Positions 15,195 through 23,139 of a stretch of DNA of 43,830 nt are shown here, piece after piece. The position numbers were made by a program, and so were the translations under genes. The notes under the pieces are model-generated. The model was not told the DNA's origin. It ran no database searches and saw nothing but the letters and a program-made list of their open reading frames with translations. The number at the start of each line of letters is the position of its first letter. The first letter of the stretch is position 1. Source of the stretch: DASUPK01 sp035456265 (GTDB taxonomy: Bacteria > Actinomycetota > Thermoleophilia > Solirubrobacterales > 70-9); contig DATIDP010000141.1 of the NCBI GenBank assembly GCA_035456265.1, positions 1 to 43,830 of the forward strand. The letters are read 5' to 3'.

Positions 15195-16708
15195 ACCCGG
15201 CTCGCCAAGCCCGGCGTCTGCGCGGTGCCGCGGCGCTCGAAGAAGCGCCACTCGACCTCGCCGAGCACGGTCGAGGGCTCATCCGCGTAGACCCACTCGC
15301 GCATGATCCGGTGCCAGTTGGCGGTGGCCCTGAGCTGCGCCAGCACTGCGAGCAGCCCGGTCTCCATCCGGCGCCCCATCAGCTCGTCGGCGGGGAGGCT
15401 CTCCTTGCGGACCAGGTCGTAGAAGTCCGACCGCGGGTCGGAGGTCACCTCGATCATCTTCATCACCCGCTTCGGCGAGATCCGCACCTGCCCGTCCTCC
15501 AGGTACCAGCCGCCGACCATCTTCACGTGCCTCATCAGCCGCTCGGCGTCGACCCTCTTCGGGTCGTGGACGAAGCCGAGCTCGTGGAGGGCGTCCCGCA
15601 GGGCCTCGGGGTCGTCGCGACCCGCGGCGTCGACGGCGCGTTGCTCGAGCTGGATCTGCTCCGACGTCAGGCGCTTGGTCATCCCGAAGTCGAGGAAGGC
15701 GACCCGCCCGTCGTCCATCAGGAGGTAGTTCCCCGGATGCGTGTCGGCGTTGAAGTGCTGCAGGTGGTAGATCGACCCGAAGCAGAAGCGGAAGACGATC
15801 TCCCCGAAGATGTCGCGCTCGTCCTGCTCGAGCTGCTTGACCTCGTCGAACCCGCGGCCCTCGACGTAATCCGAGACGAGCACGCGGCGACGCGAGAGCC
15901 GCGAGTGGACCTTGGGGACGAAGATGAAGGGGTGCCCGTCGTAGGCGCGGGCGAAGGCGCGCTGGTTCTGCGCCTCGTACTCGTAATCGAGCTCCTCCAG
16001 CACCCGCTCCCGCAGCTCCGACGCCACGGCCTTCGCGTCGAGTCCGGGTGCCAGCACCTTCGCCAGTCGCATGATCATGCCGGCGTTCGCCAGATCCGAC
16101 TCGAGGGCATCCGCGATCCCGGGGTACTGAACCTTGACGGCTACCCGTGACCCGTCGCGCAGGCTGGCGCGATGGACCTGTCCGATCGAGGCGGCGGCGA
16201 AGGCCTCGTGCTCGATCTCGGCGAAGACCCGCTCGGGGGGCTTCTCGTACTCGTCCTCGAGGATGTAGTGGACTTCGTCCCACGGCATCGCGGGAGCGCT
16301 GGTCCGGAGCTTCGAGAGGCGCTCCTGATAGATCTCGCGGTACTCCGGGGGCAGGAAGTCGACGTCGATGAACGAGGCCATCTGTCCGATCTTCATCGCG
16401 GCGCCCTTCATCTCCCCGAGCACCGAGGCCATCTTCAGGGCCGTCTCGAGGTGGCGGGTCTCGAGGCGCTCCTGGGCTCTCTCGTCGGAGCGGACGACGT
16501 TCGCCGCCGCCGTTCCCGCGTACCGGGTCGCCTGCGTGCCGAGCGCCGTGCCCAGCCTCGCCGAGCGGCCGATACGCGACTTGGGGATTCGGCCGTGCTG
16601 CTCCTCGGGCTCGAGCGGGTCGGATCGGCGCGCCCGCTCCTCGGGATCGGTGCGCAGGGCGTCCACGCCCTGCTCGTCCCGTCGGTCCCTTTCTTCGTCG
16701 CTGCCCAT
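15191..16708 (-). CDS. ABC1/AarF/UbiB-family atypical kinase
   Basis: About 505 residues. A charged, disordered N-terminus (about 1-45) is followed by the UbiB-specific region MKGAAMKIGQMASF with the KxGQ motif, the alanine-rich AFAAASIGQVH loop in place of the normal Gly-rich loop, VAVKVQYPGI with the catalytic lysine, HFNADTHPGNYLL with the catalytic Asp-Asn pair, and VAFLDFGMTKRL as the DFG equivalent. Members support quinone or lipid metabolism as ATPases/kinases; in actinobacteria the role is open. Two starts are possible: ATG 16708, preceded by GGTGAGGG, or GTG 16717. It ends in a 4-nt overlap with the convergent GDPD gene and diverges from rplY. Confidence 0.9.
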   Translation of the reverse strand: MGSDEERDRRDEQGVDALRTDPEERARRSDPLEPEEQHGRIPKSRIGRSARLGTALGTQATRYAGTAAANVVRSDERAQERLETRHLETALKMASVLGEMKGAAMKIGQMASFIDVDFLPPEYREIYQERLSKLRTSAPAMPWDEVHYILEDEYEKPPERVFAEIEHEAFAAASIGQVHRASLRDGSRVAVKVQYPGIADALESDLANAGMIMRLAKVLAPGLDAKAVASELRERVLEELDYEYEAQNQRAFARAYDGHPFIFVPKVHSRLSRRRVLVSDYVEGRGFDEVKQLEQDERDIFGEIVFRFCFGSIYHLQHFNADTHPGNYLLMDDGRVAFLDFGMTKRLTSEQIQLEQRAVDAAGRDDPEALRDALHELGFVHDPKRVDAERLMRHVKMVGGWYLEDGQVRISPKRVMKMIEVTSDPRSDFYDLVRKESLPADELMGRRMETGLLAVLAQLRATANWHRIMREWVYADEPSTVLGEVEWRFFERRGTAQTPGLASRV

Positions 16709-16798
16709 TGCCCTCACCTATTTTCTATCCTGGCGCCCGAGCGTACCCGGCACGCCAGTTGCGGCGGGTGCGCAGTGTCACTCACCACCGTCACTCAG

Positions 16799-17521
16799 AT
16801 GGCACAGGACCGAGCCACACTCAAGGTTTCCCAGCGCGACACGTTCGGGTCGCGGGCGACGCGCCGCCTGCGTCGTGAGGGCCTGGTGCCCGGAATCGTG
16901 TACGGGCAGGGAGGCGAGGCGCGTCCCTTCCAGGTGTCCGCGCGCGAGCTCCGTGTCCTGCTCTCCGAGGGCCACACGCTGCTCGACCTGGAGCTGGACG
17001 GTTCCAAGTCCGTGCCGGTCGTGATCAAGGAACAGCAGCATCACCCCGTTCGCGGTGACGTGCTGCACCTCGACTTCCTCGAGGTCCGCCTGGACGAGGA
17101 GATCCAGGCGGAGGTGCCGATCGAGCTCGAGGGTACGGACAACGCCCCCGGCGTCCGCGAAGGGGGCGTGCTCGAGCACGTCACCCGAGAGATCACAGTC
17201 GAGGCGCTCCCGACCGAAATCCCGGAGCGCATCACCGTCGACGTCTCCGCGATGGAGATCAGCGACACGATCAATCTCGCTTCCGTCGCAGTGCCGTCCG
17301 GCGTGAAGTTCATGGCGGACGAGCCGGAGGAGATCACCATCGCCACCCTGAGCCCGCCCCGCGTGGAGGAGGAGCCCGAGCCCGAGGTCGAGGAGGAGGC
17401 CGAGTTGGTCGGCGAGGGCGAGGAGGCTCCCGAGGGCGAGGAGGCCGCGGAGGGCGAGGCCGAGGGCCAGGGCGAGGCCGCTCCCGAGGGCGAGGGCGGC
17501 GGCGACGAGTCCGGGGAGTAG
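16799..17521 (+). CDS. rplY: 50S ribosomal protein L25 / general stress protein Ctc
   Basis: Binds 5S rRNA in the large ribosomal subunit. The N-terminal L25 domain (about 5-90) includes GSRATRRLRREGLVPGIVYG and the conserved HPVRGDVLHLDFLEV. The TL5/Ctc C-terminal beta domain (about 95-185) includes VPIELEGTDNAPGVREGGVLEHV. Beyond residue 190 lies an acidic tail of Glu, Gly, Ala and Pro about 50 residues long, rich in repeated GEGEEAPEGEE-type units, common in high-GC Ctc proteins. I chose ATG 16799 (MAQDRATLKV); an in-frame GTG at 16775 is possible. The stop is directly followed by the pth frame. The rplY-pth pairing is conserved in many bacteria. Confidence 0.96.
   Translation: MAQDRATLKVSQRDTFGSRATRRLRREGLVPGIVYGQGGEARPFQVSARELRVLLSEGHTLLDLELDGSKSVPVVIKEQQHHPVRGDVLHLDFLEVRLDEEIQAEVPIELEGTDNAPGVREGGVLEHVTREITVEALPTEIPERITVDVSAMEISDTINLASVAVPSGVKFMADEPEEITIATLSPPRVEEEPEPEVEEEAELVGEGEEAPEGEEAAEGEAEGQGEAAPEGEGGGDESGE
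17362..17515 (+). repeat. Low-complexity GAG/GGC-rich coding repeat in rplY
   Basis: Imperfect repeats of GAGGGCGAGGAG-type units encode the acidic Glu/Gly tail of L25. Such tracts vary in length between related strains by slippage. Confidence 0.6.
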
Positions 17522-17524
17522 TCC

Positions 17525-18193
17525 CTGTCTCTGTTTCGCCGCCGGTCGCGGCGCTCTCGCGACGGCGTCGGTGAGAGGGCGCGCGACAGCGCGACCCGTA
17601 AGACGGAGTCGAGGGTCGACGCGCTGATCGTCGGGCTCGGCAACCCCGGCCGGGAGTACGCCGGCACCCGCCACAACCTCGGCTTCGAGGTCGCGGACGA
17701 GCTCTCCCGTCGCTGGGAGCTGCCCAGGGCCCGCAAGCGCTACGGGGGGCTGATCACCGACGGACGCACCGGTCCGGGCGGCCACCGCGTGGCCGTCCTG
17801 CTGCCGCAGACGTTCATGAACGAGTCCGGCTCGGCCGCCGGCCCGGCCCGGGGTGAGCTCGGCGTGCCGCTCGATCACGTGATCGCGCTGCACGACGAGA
17901 TCGACCTGCCCTTCGGCGAGGTGCGGAGCAAGCTCGGGGGAGGGGTCGCGGGCCACAACGGCCTGAGGAGCCTCAGCCAGGGCCTCGGCGGCAAGGACTT
18001 CTGGCGGGTGCGGGGCGGAGTTGGGCGGCCGAACACCACCGATCCCGAGATCGTCTCCAACTACGTCCTCTCGCGATTCAGGGAGCCGGACGAGGATGTC
18101 CGCCTGCTGATCCTCTCCTCCGCCGACGAGGTGGAGCGGCTACTCGAGGAGATCACGGGCCCTGAGACGACGGACGTGGAGGACGAGGGCTGA
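17525..18193 (+). CDS. pth: Peptidyl-tRNA hydrolase (probable CTG start)
   Basis: Releases peptides from prematurely dissociated peptidyl-tRNAs. Conserved motifs are all present: LIVGLGNPGREYAGTRHNLG with the catalytic histidine, QTFMNESG, HDEIDLPFGEVRSKLGGGVAGHNGLRS with the catalytic aspartate, and FWRVRGGVGRP. The frame is open from the rplY stop, but between it and LIVGLGNPG there is no ATG, GTG or TTG. The best start is CTG 17525 (or CTG 17531), preceded by GGGGAG. This gives a 33-residue Arg-rich N-terminal extension (SLFRRRSRRSRD) and a total of 222 residues. A later start at GTG or ATG would remove the active-site histidine. The stop overlaps the next start by 1 nt (TGATG). Confidence 0.92.
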   Translation: MSLFRRRSRRSRDGVGERARDSATRKTESRVDALIVGLGNPGREYAGTRHNLGFEVADELSRRWELPRARKRYGGLITDGRTGPGGHRVAVLLPQTFMNESGSAAGPARGELGVPLDHVIALHDEIDLPFGEVRSKLGGGVAGHNGLRSLSQGLGGKDFWRVRGGVGRPNTTDPEIVSNYVLSRFREPDEDVRLLILSSADEVERLLEEITGPETTDVEDEG

Positions 18194-18912
18194 TGCCGCT
18201 GACCAGCCACAGCGTGGACGAGAACGGGATCGCGCTGCTCCGGCTGGAGCGAGAGGAGGCGCGCAACGCGATCAACACCGAGATGCTGGTGGAGCTGCTC
18301 GCCCACCTGTCAGAGGCGAAGCAGGACCCGGATGCACGCGTGCTGGTGATCTCGTCCAACGACCATCTGGGGCTGTCGGCCGGCGCGGACGTGCGCGAGG
18401 AGCTCGACGAAGAGGGGAGGGTCCACCGCATGGAGCTCTTCGCCCAGCTCTACGACGAGCTCACCGCGTTCCCGAAGCCCACCGTCGCCGTCTGTCACGG
18501 ATCGGTGGTGGGGGGCGGGGCCGAGATCGCCGTCGCCTGCGACCTGCGGGTCGGCGGCTCCAACCTGCGGATGCGCTTTCCGGGCGCCGAGCTCGGCGTC
18601 CCGGTCGGCCCGGCCCGCCTGGTGACGCTCTGCGGCCTCGCCACGGCGAAGTACCTGCTGCTCACCTCGCGCAACGTCGGTGCCGATGAGGCCCTGCGGA
18701 TGGGGCTGGTCCACCGCGTCGCGCCGGCCGCGGCCACCGAGGACGCGGCGCTCGAGCTCGCCGCCGAGGTCGCCGTCCACCCGCCCGAGGCCGTCGCCCG
18801 CCTGAAGTCGATGCTGCACCGCTGGGACGGGGTGGTCGAGCGCTCGGCGGACGAGGGCCGCGGCCAGGTCGAGTGGCAGCGAAGCGGACCCGGCCTGCCC
18901 TTCCGGACCTGA
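18193..18912 (+). CDS. Enoyl-CoA hydratase/isomerase (crotonase) family protein
   Basis: A 239-residue crotonase-fold protein, presumably acting on a CoA thioester. The oxyanion-hole segment GLSAGADV and the active-site segment GSVVGGGAEIAVACDLRVG are present. Two acidic residues align with the two catalytic glutamates of hydratases (GGGAE and FPGAELGVP), so hydratase activity is possible. The C-terminal helices are shorter than the usual 255-260 residues. ATG 18193 overlaps the pth stop by 1 nt, so it is the third gene of an rplY-pth operon. It is clearly distinct from the DpgC-like crotonase at 23140. Substrate unknown. Confidence 0.87.
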   Translation: MPLTSHSVDENGIALLRLEREEARNAINTEMLVELLAHLSEAKQDPDARVLVISSNDHLGLSAGADVREELDEEGRVHRMELFAQLYDELTAFPKPTVAVCHGSVVGGGAEIAVACDLRVGGSNLRMRFPGAELGVPVGPARLVTLCGLATAKYLLLTSRNVGADEALRMGLVHRVAPAAATEDAALELAAEVAVHPPEAVARLKSMLHRWDGVVERSADEGRGQVEWQRSGPGLPFRT

Positions 18913-18944
18913 GGCTTCGGGACGACGCCTGCGGCGGCACCTCG

Positions 18945-18950
18945 TATGCT
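18945..18950 (+). promoter_or_regulatory. Probable -10 element of the FkbM-like gene
   Basis: TATGCT lies 16 nt before the ATG at 18967, leaving room for a leader of about 10 nt with a weak ribosome binding site (GGACAGGA). It overlaps the alternative ATG at 18946. Confidence 0.35.
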
Positions 18951-18966
18951 CGCCCCGCGGACAGGA

Positions 18967-19986
18967 ATGGATCCGAGCGCCGTCAACCCGGAGATCGACG
19001 ACCAGGGCGCCGAGCTCAGCCTGATTGCCGCCCTCATCCCCGAGCTGGAGAATCCCTCGGCGATCGACGTCGGCAGCGAGCGAGGCGCGGTGGCGGCCGT
19101 GCTCCGCGACGCCGGAGCGGGCCCGATGTGGCTGGTCGAGCCGTTTCCGGGCAGCGTTGCGCTTCTGCTCGAGAGGTTCGCGGATGTTCCCGGCGTCCAC
19201 GTGCTCGACGTCGCCGCGGGCGGTGAGGATCGGGCCGCGGAGCTGCATCTTGCCCACGACGAGTCGGGAGAAAGCCTGGACGCGTTCCACACCCTCCACC
19301 CGGAATCGTCCGGCCCCGATCTCGCCTGGCGGCGATCGGTGCCGGTGCGGGTGCGCTCGCTAGATTCGCTGAGCGCGGCCGGCGAGATCCCGAGCCGCGT
19401 CGGCGTGCTCAAGGTCGATGCCGAAGGCTCGGACGCCGAGGTCCTGCGCGGCGCCGCGAGCCTCACCGCGGACATCGTCATGGTCGAGTTCTGGGGCGAG
19501 CTTCCGGACACTCTCGGGAAGTGCCCGTTCACGCTCGGGGAGGTCCGCTCGCTCGTCGAGCCGCTCGGCCTCGAGCGCTTCCTGTTCGTACGCCACGGGC
19601 CTCGACATGTGAGCATCGGCAGGTGGGATACGGCGGATCCGGGTCAGGGCGAGTGGGGCAACCTCATCTTCATGGCCGATTCGCTTGTGGGTGCTGCGGA
19701 GGCGGCGCTGCCAGCGCTCGATCGCGCGCTTCGCGAACGCAGCGAGCGGATCATCGCGGAGCAGGAGGCGGCGGCAGCGGAGCGCCTTGAGACGATCGGC
19801 CGGCTGAAGTCGGATGCCGACGAGCGCCTCGAGCTGATCGAGAACCTCTCCTCGAACAACGTCAACAGGGACGTGAAGCGGCTGAGAGTGGGAAGGCGCG
19901 GGAAGAGGAGGAGGCGCTCAGAGCTCCCAGCGCTGGATCCGCTCGATGACGTCGAGCAGGAAGGCCGTGGCAGCAGCCCCGTCTAG
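18967..19986 (+). CDS. FkbM-family methyltransferase with C-terminal coiled coil
   Basis: A 339-residue SAM-dependent methyltransferase-like protein. The N-terminal Rossmann part has PSAIDVGSERGAVAAVL as SAM motif I and MWLVEPFPG as motif II. The FkbM signature LKVDAEGSDAEVLRGAASL is followed by IVMVEFW. After residue 245 comes a heptad-rich, charged stretch (RALRERSERIIAEQEAAAAERLETIGRLKSDADERLELIENL) that should form a coiled coil, then a very basic tail. FkbM enzymes methylate sugar or polyketide hydroxyls; coiled-coil versions are often found with glycan synthesis. The last 69 nt overlap the E2 gene on the other strand. ATG 18967 is preferred to ATG 18946 because GGACAGGA lies before it. 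Substrate unknown. Confidence 0.8.
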   Translation: MDPSAVNPEIDDQGAELSLIAALIPELENPSAIDVGSERGAVAAVLRDAGAGPMWLVEPFPGSVALLLERFADVPGVHVLDVAAGGEDRAAELHLAHDESGESLDAFHTLHPESSGPDLAWRRSVPVRVRSLDSLSAAGEIPSRVGVLKVDAEGSDAEVLRGAASLTADIVMVEFWGELPDTLGKCPFTLGEVRSLVEPLGLERFLFVRHGPRHVSIGRWDTADPGQGEWGNLIFMADSLVGAAEAALPALDRALRERSERIIAEQEAAAAERLETIGRLKSDADERLELIENLSSNNVNRDVKRLRVGRRGKRRRRSELPALDPLDDVEQEGRGSSPV

Positions 19987-20988
19987 AGCCCGGTGGTCGA
20001 AGCCCACCGATAGCAGCGCGACGGGTCTCGCTACGACCTCGCCGTCCCGGACGACGGGACGCTCGGCAACGCGATGGATGCCGAGGATCCCGACCTGCGG
20101 GGTGTTCAGCAGGGGGGTGGCGAACAGCCCGCCCAGGCGTCTGGCGTCGGTGATCGTGAAGGTGCCGCCGCGCAGGTCCTCCGGGGTGAGTGTGCCGGCG
20201 CGGCCGGCTTCGATCAGCCTCTCGACCTCCGCGGCGAGGTGATCCGCGGATCGGGTGGCCGCATCGCGTATGACCGGCACGACGAGGCCATGCGCGCCCT
20301 GGACGGCGTAACCGATGTCGCAGCGCTCGTGGCGCACGAGCTCCCCCGACTCGAGCGTGGCGTTGAGCTCGGGGTGGCCGTCGAGCTCCTCCGCGGCCGC
20401 CGAGATCACCGCAGCGGCGCGTGCGTAGGGCGTCGCGTCGGCGAGCGCGGTGAAATCGCACTCCTCGACGACCGTCACGGTAGGCACCGCCGCCGCGTCG
20501 GTCATGTGCTTGGCGATCTCGCGGCGTACTCCCCGCAGCTGCGCCCGATCGCCGGCGTCACGCCGTGCGACGCCCGCCTCATCGTGGCTCGGCTCCCCGC
20601 CGCCCGCGCCCCGGGCGGCCGCGTGCACGTCCTCCTCGGTGACGACTCCGCCCGCCGGGCGCAGAGCGGCCAGGTCGACGCCGAGCTCCGCCGCCAGCGC
20701 ACGCACCCGGGGCAACGCTCGCGGACCGGCGGCGGCGCCGTCACCCTCGGCCGCGATCTCGGCGAGCGCATCACCCACCGACGCTTGGGCTCCCTCCGGC
20801 ACGAGGAGTCCAATCACCCTCCCGTCGTAGGGCGAGGGGATCTGGACGACGGCCTTGTCGGTCTCGACCTCGACCAGCGGCTGGTCGCGGGCGACCGGGT
20901 CGCCCTCCCCGACGAGCCATCTGACGACCTCGGCGCCGGTGAGCCCCTCTCCGAGGTCCGGGAGCCGGATCAGGTGCGCGGCGCTCAG
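19918..20988 (-). CDS. 2-oxo acid dehydrogenase E2 (dihydrolipoamide acyltransferase), probable CTG start
   Basis: Transfers the acyl group from E1 to CoA in a pyruvate- or branched-chain-type complex. About 356 residues: lipoyl domain (1 to about 75) starting LIRLPDLGEGL with the lipoyl lysine in ETDKA; a peripheral-subunit-binding domain near 88-125 (RALPRVRALAAELGVDLAALRP); and a catalytic domain with HPELNATL, GTFTITD, QVGILGIHR and the active site DHRALDG. The lipoyl domain can only be included if translation starts upstream of GTG 20817. The only candidate is CTG 20988, in a 4-nt overlap (CTGA) with the E1beta stop, with GGAGG 10 nt before it. Starting at GTG 20817 would cut off the lipoylation site. 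The 3' end overlaps the FkbM gene by 69 nt. Confidence 0.9.
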   Translation of the reverse strand: MSAAHLIRLPDLGEGLTGAEVVRWLVGEGDPVARDQPLVEVETDKAVVQIPSPYDGRVIGLLVPEGAQASVGDALAEIAAEGDGAAAGPRALPRVRALAAELGVDLAALRPAGGVVTEEDVHAAARGAGGGEPSHDEAGVARRDAGDRAQLRGVRREIAKHMTDAAAVPTVTVVEECDFTALADATPYARAAAVISAAAEELDGHPELNATLESGELVRHERCDIGYAVQGAHGLVVPVIRDAATRSADHLAAEVERLIEAGRAGTLTPEDLRGGTFTITDARRLGGLFATPLLNTPQVGILGIHRVAERPVVRDGEVVARPVALLSVGFDHRALDGAAATAFLLDVIERIQRWEL

Positions 20989-21965
20989 AAGCGCAGGACC
21001 TCCTCGAGCGCCTCGACGACGCGGTCGGCGCTTGGGATGTAGCTGTCCTCAAGCGACCAGTACGGATAGGGAACGTCGAAGCCGGTCACGCGGCGCACCG
21101 GCGCGCGGAGGTCCAGGATCCCGCGCTCGGCCAGGAGGGCCGCCACCTCGGCGCCGAAGCCCGCGGTACGCGGTGCCTCGTGGACGATCACGGCCCGCCC
21201 GGTCTTGGCGACCGAGTCCAGAACCGCTTCCTCGTCGAGCGGGGTGAGGGTGCGGAGGTCGAGCACCTCCACCTCGGCCTCGCCCCGCTCGCTGAGCCGC
21301 TCGGCCGCGGCAGCTGCGACCGGGAGCATCGCGCCATAGGAGATCAGCGTCGCGTCGGTCCCGTGGCGCGTGACCACCGCGCGTCCGAGCTCGACAAAGT
21401 GCTCTCCGTCGGGCACCGGCTCCGCCGAGGCCCGGTAGAGCGCCTTCGGCTCGAGCACGACGACCGGGTCGGGATCGCGGACCGCGGCCGCGATCAGCCC
21501 CTTCGCATCGGCGGGCGACGACGGCGTCGCGACCTTGATCCCGGGCGCGTGGGCGTAGAACGCCTCGGGTGAGTCTTCATGCAGCTCGGGCGCCCTGACC
21601 CCGCCGCCGTAGGGCATGCGGATCACGACGGGCATCTCGATCGCGCCCCCGCTGCGCCAGCGGTAACGGCTCAGGTGGCTCAGCACCTGATCGAGGGCCG
21701 GATAGCTGAAGGCCTCGTACTGCATCTCGCAGATCGGTCGCCAGCCGGCCAGCGCCAGCCCGATTGCCGTCCCGACGATGCCGGCCTCCGCCAGCGGGGT
21801 GTCTACGCATCGGTCCGGCCCGAATTCGTCGAGCAGGCCGTCCGTCGCCCGGAAGACGCCGCCGAGCCTGCCCACGTCCTCGCCGAGGACCATCACTGCC
21901 TCGTCCCGCGCCATCTCCTGGCGCAGCCCGTCATTGACCGCCTGCACGAGCGTCATCACCGCCAT
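20985..21965 (-). CDS. 2-oxo acid dehydrogenase E1 component, beta subunit
   Basis: A 326-residue beta subunit of the thiamine-dependent decarboxylase of a 2-oxo acid dehydrogenase complex. It begins TLVQAVNDGLRQEMARDEAVMVLGEDVG, as in E1beta of pyruvate and branched-chain enzymes. It continues with VDTPLAEAGIVGTAIGLALAG, the cofactor-interacting region, and ends with RAVIVHEAPRTAGFGAEVAALLAERGILDLRAPVRRVTG. Length is normal (about 325). The start may be ATG 21965 or the in-frame ATG 21956, the latter overlapping the E1alpha stop by 1 nt. It sits between E1alpha and E2 in one operon; no E3 gene is in the window. Substrate choice between pyruvate and branched-chain 2-oxo acids cannot be read from the sequence. 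Confidence 0.94.
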   Translation of the reverse strand: MAVMTLVQAVNDGLRQEMARDEAVMVLGEDVGRLGGVFRATDGLLDEFGPDRCVDTPLAEAGIVGTAIGLALAGWRPICEMQYEAFSYPALDQVLSHLSRYRWRSGGAIEMPVVIRMPYGGGVRAPELHEDSPEAFYAHAPGIKVATPSSPADAKGLIAAAVRDPDPVVVLEPKALYRASAEPVPDGEHFVELGRAVVTRHGTDATLISYGAMLPVAAAAAERLSERGEAEVEVLDLRTLTPLDEEAVLDSVAKTGRAVIVHEAPRTAGFGAEVAALLAERGILDLRAPVRRVTGFDVPYPYWSLEDSYIPSADRVVEALEEVLRF

Positions 21966-23038
21966 CTCAGGGCTTCCACGGCGGAGTCGCGGTCGCGGCG
22001 GAGCGCGCGCGGCGGCAGGGCGTAGGTCGTGTCGAAGATCTGCCGTGGGTTGGGCTCGGGCAGCGACTCCGCGGCCTCGATCCCGCCCTCCATCTCGGCG
22101 AGGGCCTCGTCGCCGATCCCGGAGATCGCCTGATCATCGAGAACGCCGAGCTGGCTGAGCCGGCTCTCGAAGCGCCCGATGCACTCGCGCTCGCGCGCCG
22201 CACGGACCTGTGCGGGATCCATGTAGCGGCTCGGGTCGTCGGCAGTCGCATGGGGCGCGGCGCGGAACGTCACCGCCTCGATGAACTGCGGCCCCCCTCC
22301 GGCGCGGGCACGGGTGGCGGCATCCCGGACGGCGTCGCGGACGGCGATCGGGTCGGACCCGTCGATCCGCACGCCCTCCATCCCATAGCCCACCGCCTTG
22401 TCGACGAGACGCTCGACACCGGATTGCGCCACCGTCGGAGTCGAGATCGCCCACGAGTTGTTGTTGCAGACGAACACCGCCGGCACCTGCTTGGCCGCCG
22501 CGAAGGTCATTCCCTCGTGAAACGCGCCGGTGGACGTGGCGCCATCGCCGAAGAACGCGAGCACGCAGCTCGGTTCTCCCCGGAGCTTCAGACCCCAGGC
22601 CATCCCGGCGGCATGCGGCACGTGGCTGCCGACCGGGACGGCGATGGACGCGATCCGCCACTCGCGCGGGTCCCACCAGCCCTCCGGGTGGCCGCGCCAC
22701 CAGGCGAACAGGGTCGCGGCCGGCATACCCCGGAGCAGGCCGATCGCGGATTCGCGGTAGGACGGGAACACCCAGTCCTCGGGCTCGAGCGCGTGGACTG
22801 CACCGGCCTGCAGCGCCTCGTGGCCCCAGAAGATCGCGTACGTCCCGATCCGGCCCTGGCGGTGATAGACGACCGAACGCTCGTCATAGGTCCGCAGCCG
22901 CACCATGCTGCGGTGGAGCGCCAGCAGCTCACCGGGTGGGCCAGGGACCCCCTGTCTCGCTGAAGCCGGCTCGTTGGCAATCGCTTTGGGGTCCAAATCG
23001 GAAGGCCTCGCGGGGCCCGATCGTATCCCCGATTCCAC
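21956..23038 (-). CDS. 2-oxo acid dehydrogenase E1 component, alpha subunit
   Basis: Thiamine diphosphate-dependent decarboxylase subunit. Visible motifs: MVRLRTYDERSVVYHRQGRIGTYAIFWGHEA near the N-terminus, the thiamine-binding motif FFGDGATSTGAFHEGMTFAAAKQVPAVFVCNNNSWA, and the phosphorylation-loop-like region APHATADDPSRYMD, which resembles branched-chain enzymes. The frame is open to TTG 23095, but that would leave only 44 bp to the divergent dpgC-like gene and add an Arg/Ser-rich piece, so I prefer GTG 23038 (360 residues). Neither start has a Shine-Dalgarno sequence. It is the first gene of the E1alpha-E1beta-E2 operon and shares its upstream region with the NRPS operon. Confidence 0.92.
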   Translation of the reverse strand: MESGIRSGPARPSDLDPKAIANEPASARQGVPGPPGELLALHRSMVRLRTYDERSVVYHRQGRIGTYAIFWGHEALQAGAVHALEPEDWVFPSYRESAIGLLRGMPAATLFAWWRGHPEGWWDPREWRIASIAVPVGSHVPHAAGMAWGLKLRGEPSCVLAFFGDGATSTGAFHEGMTFAAAKQVPAVFVCNNNSWAISTPTVAQSGVERLVDKAVGYGMEGVRIDGSDPIAVRDAVRDAATRARAGGGPQFIEAVTFRAAPHATADDPSRYMDPAQVRAARERECIGRFESRLSQLGVLDDQAISGIGDEALAEMEGGIEAAESLPEPNPRQIFDTTYALPPRALRRDRDSAVEALRWR

Positions 23039-23097
23039 GGGCCCGACCGAAGGCTTGATCGAGCGTCCACAGCGCTGCGATTGCGGGCGCGACAAGG

Positions 23098-23137
23098 TAC
23101 GGTGGGCCCGCCAGCTGCCCTCAGCCGACCGGAGGGG
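23098..23137 (+). promoter_or_regulatory. Promoter and ribosome binding site of the NRPS operon
   Basis: TACGGT (23098-23103) is a plausible -10 element. A strong Shine-Dalgarno sequence (GGAGGGG, 23131-23137) precedes the GTG start at 23140. No convincing -35. The gap between the two divergent operons is about 100 bp, so joint regulation is possible. Confidence 0.4.
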
Positions 23138-23139
23138 AA

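Noticed and set aside
17362..17515. Repeated GAG/GGC units considered as a CRISPR-like or minisatellite array
   Set aside because: In frame, encodes the acidic tail of L25, irregular units without spacers.
18193..18912. Second DpgC/DpgB/DpgD-type crotonase belonging to the NRPS pathway
   Set aside because: It is coupled to rplY-pth by a 1-nt overlap and has generic hydratase motifs; nothing links it to the NRPS operon beyond a distance of a few kilobases.
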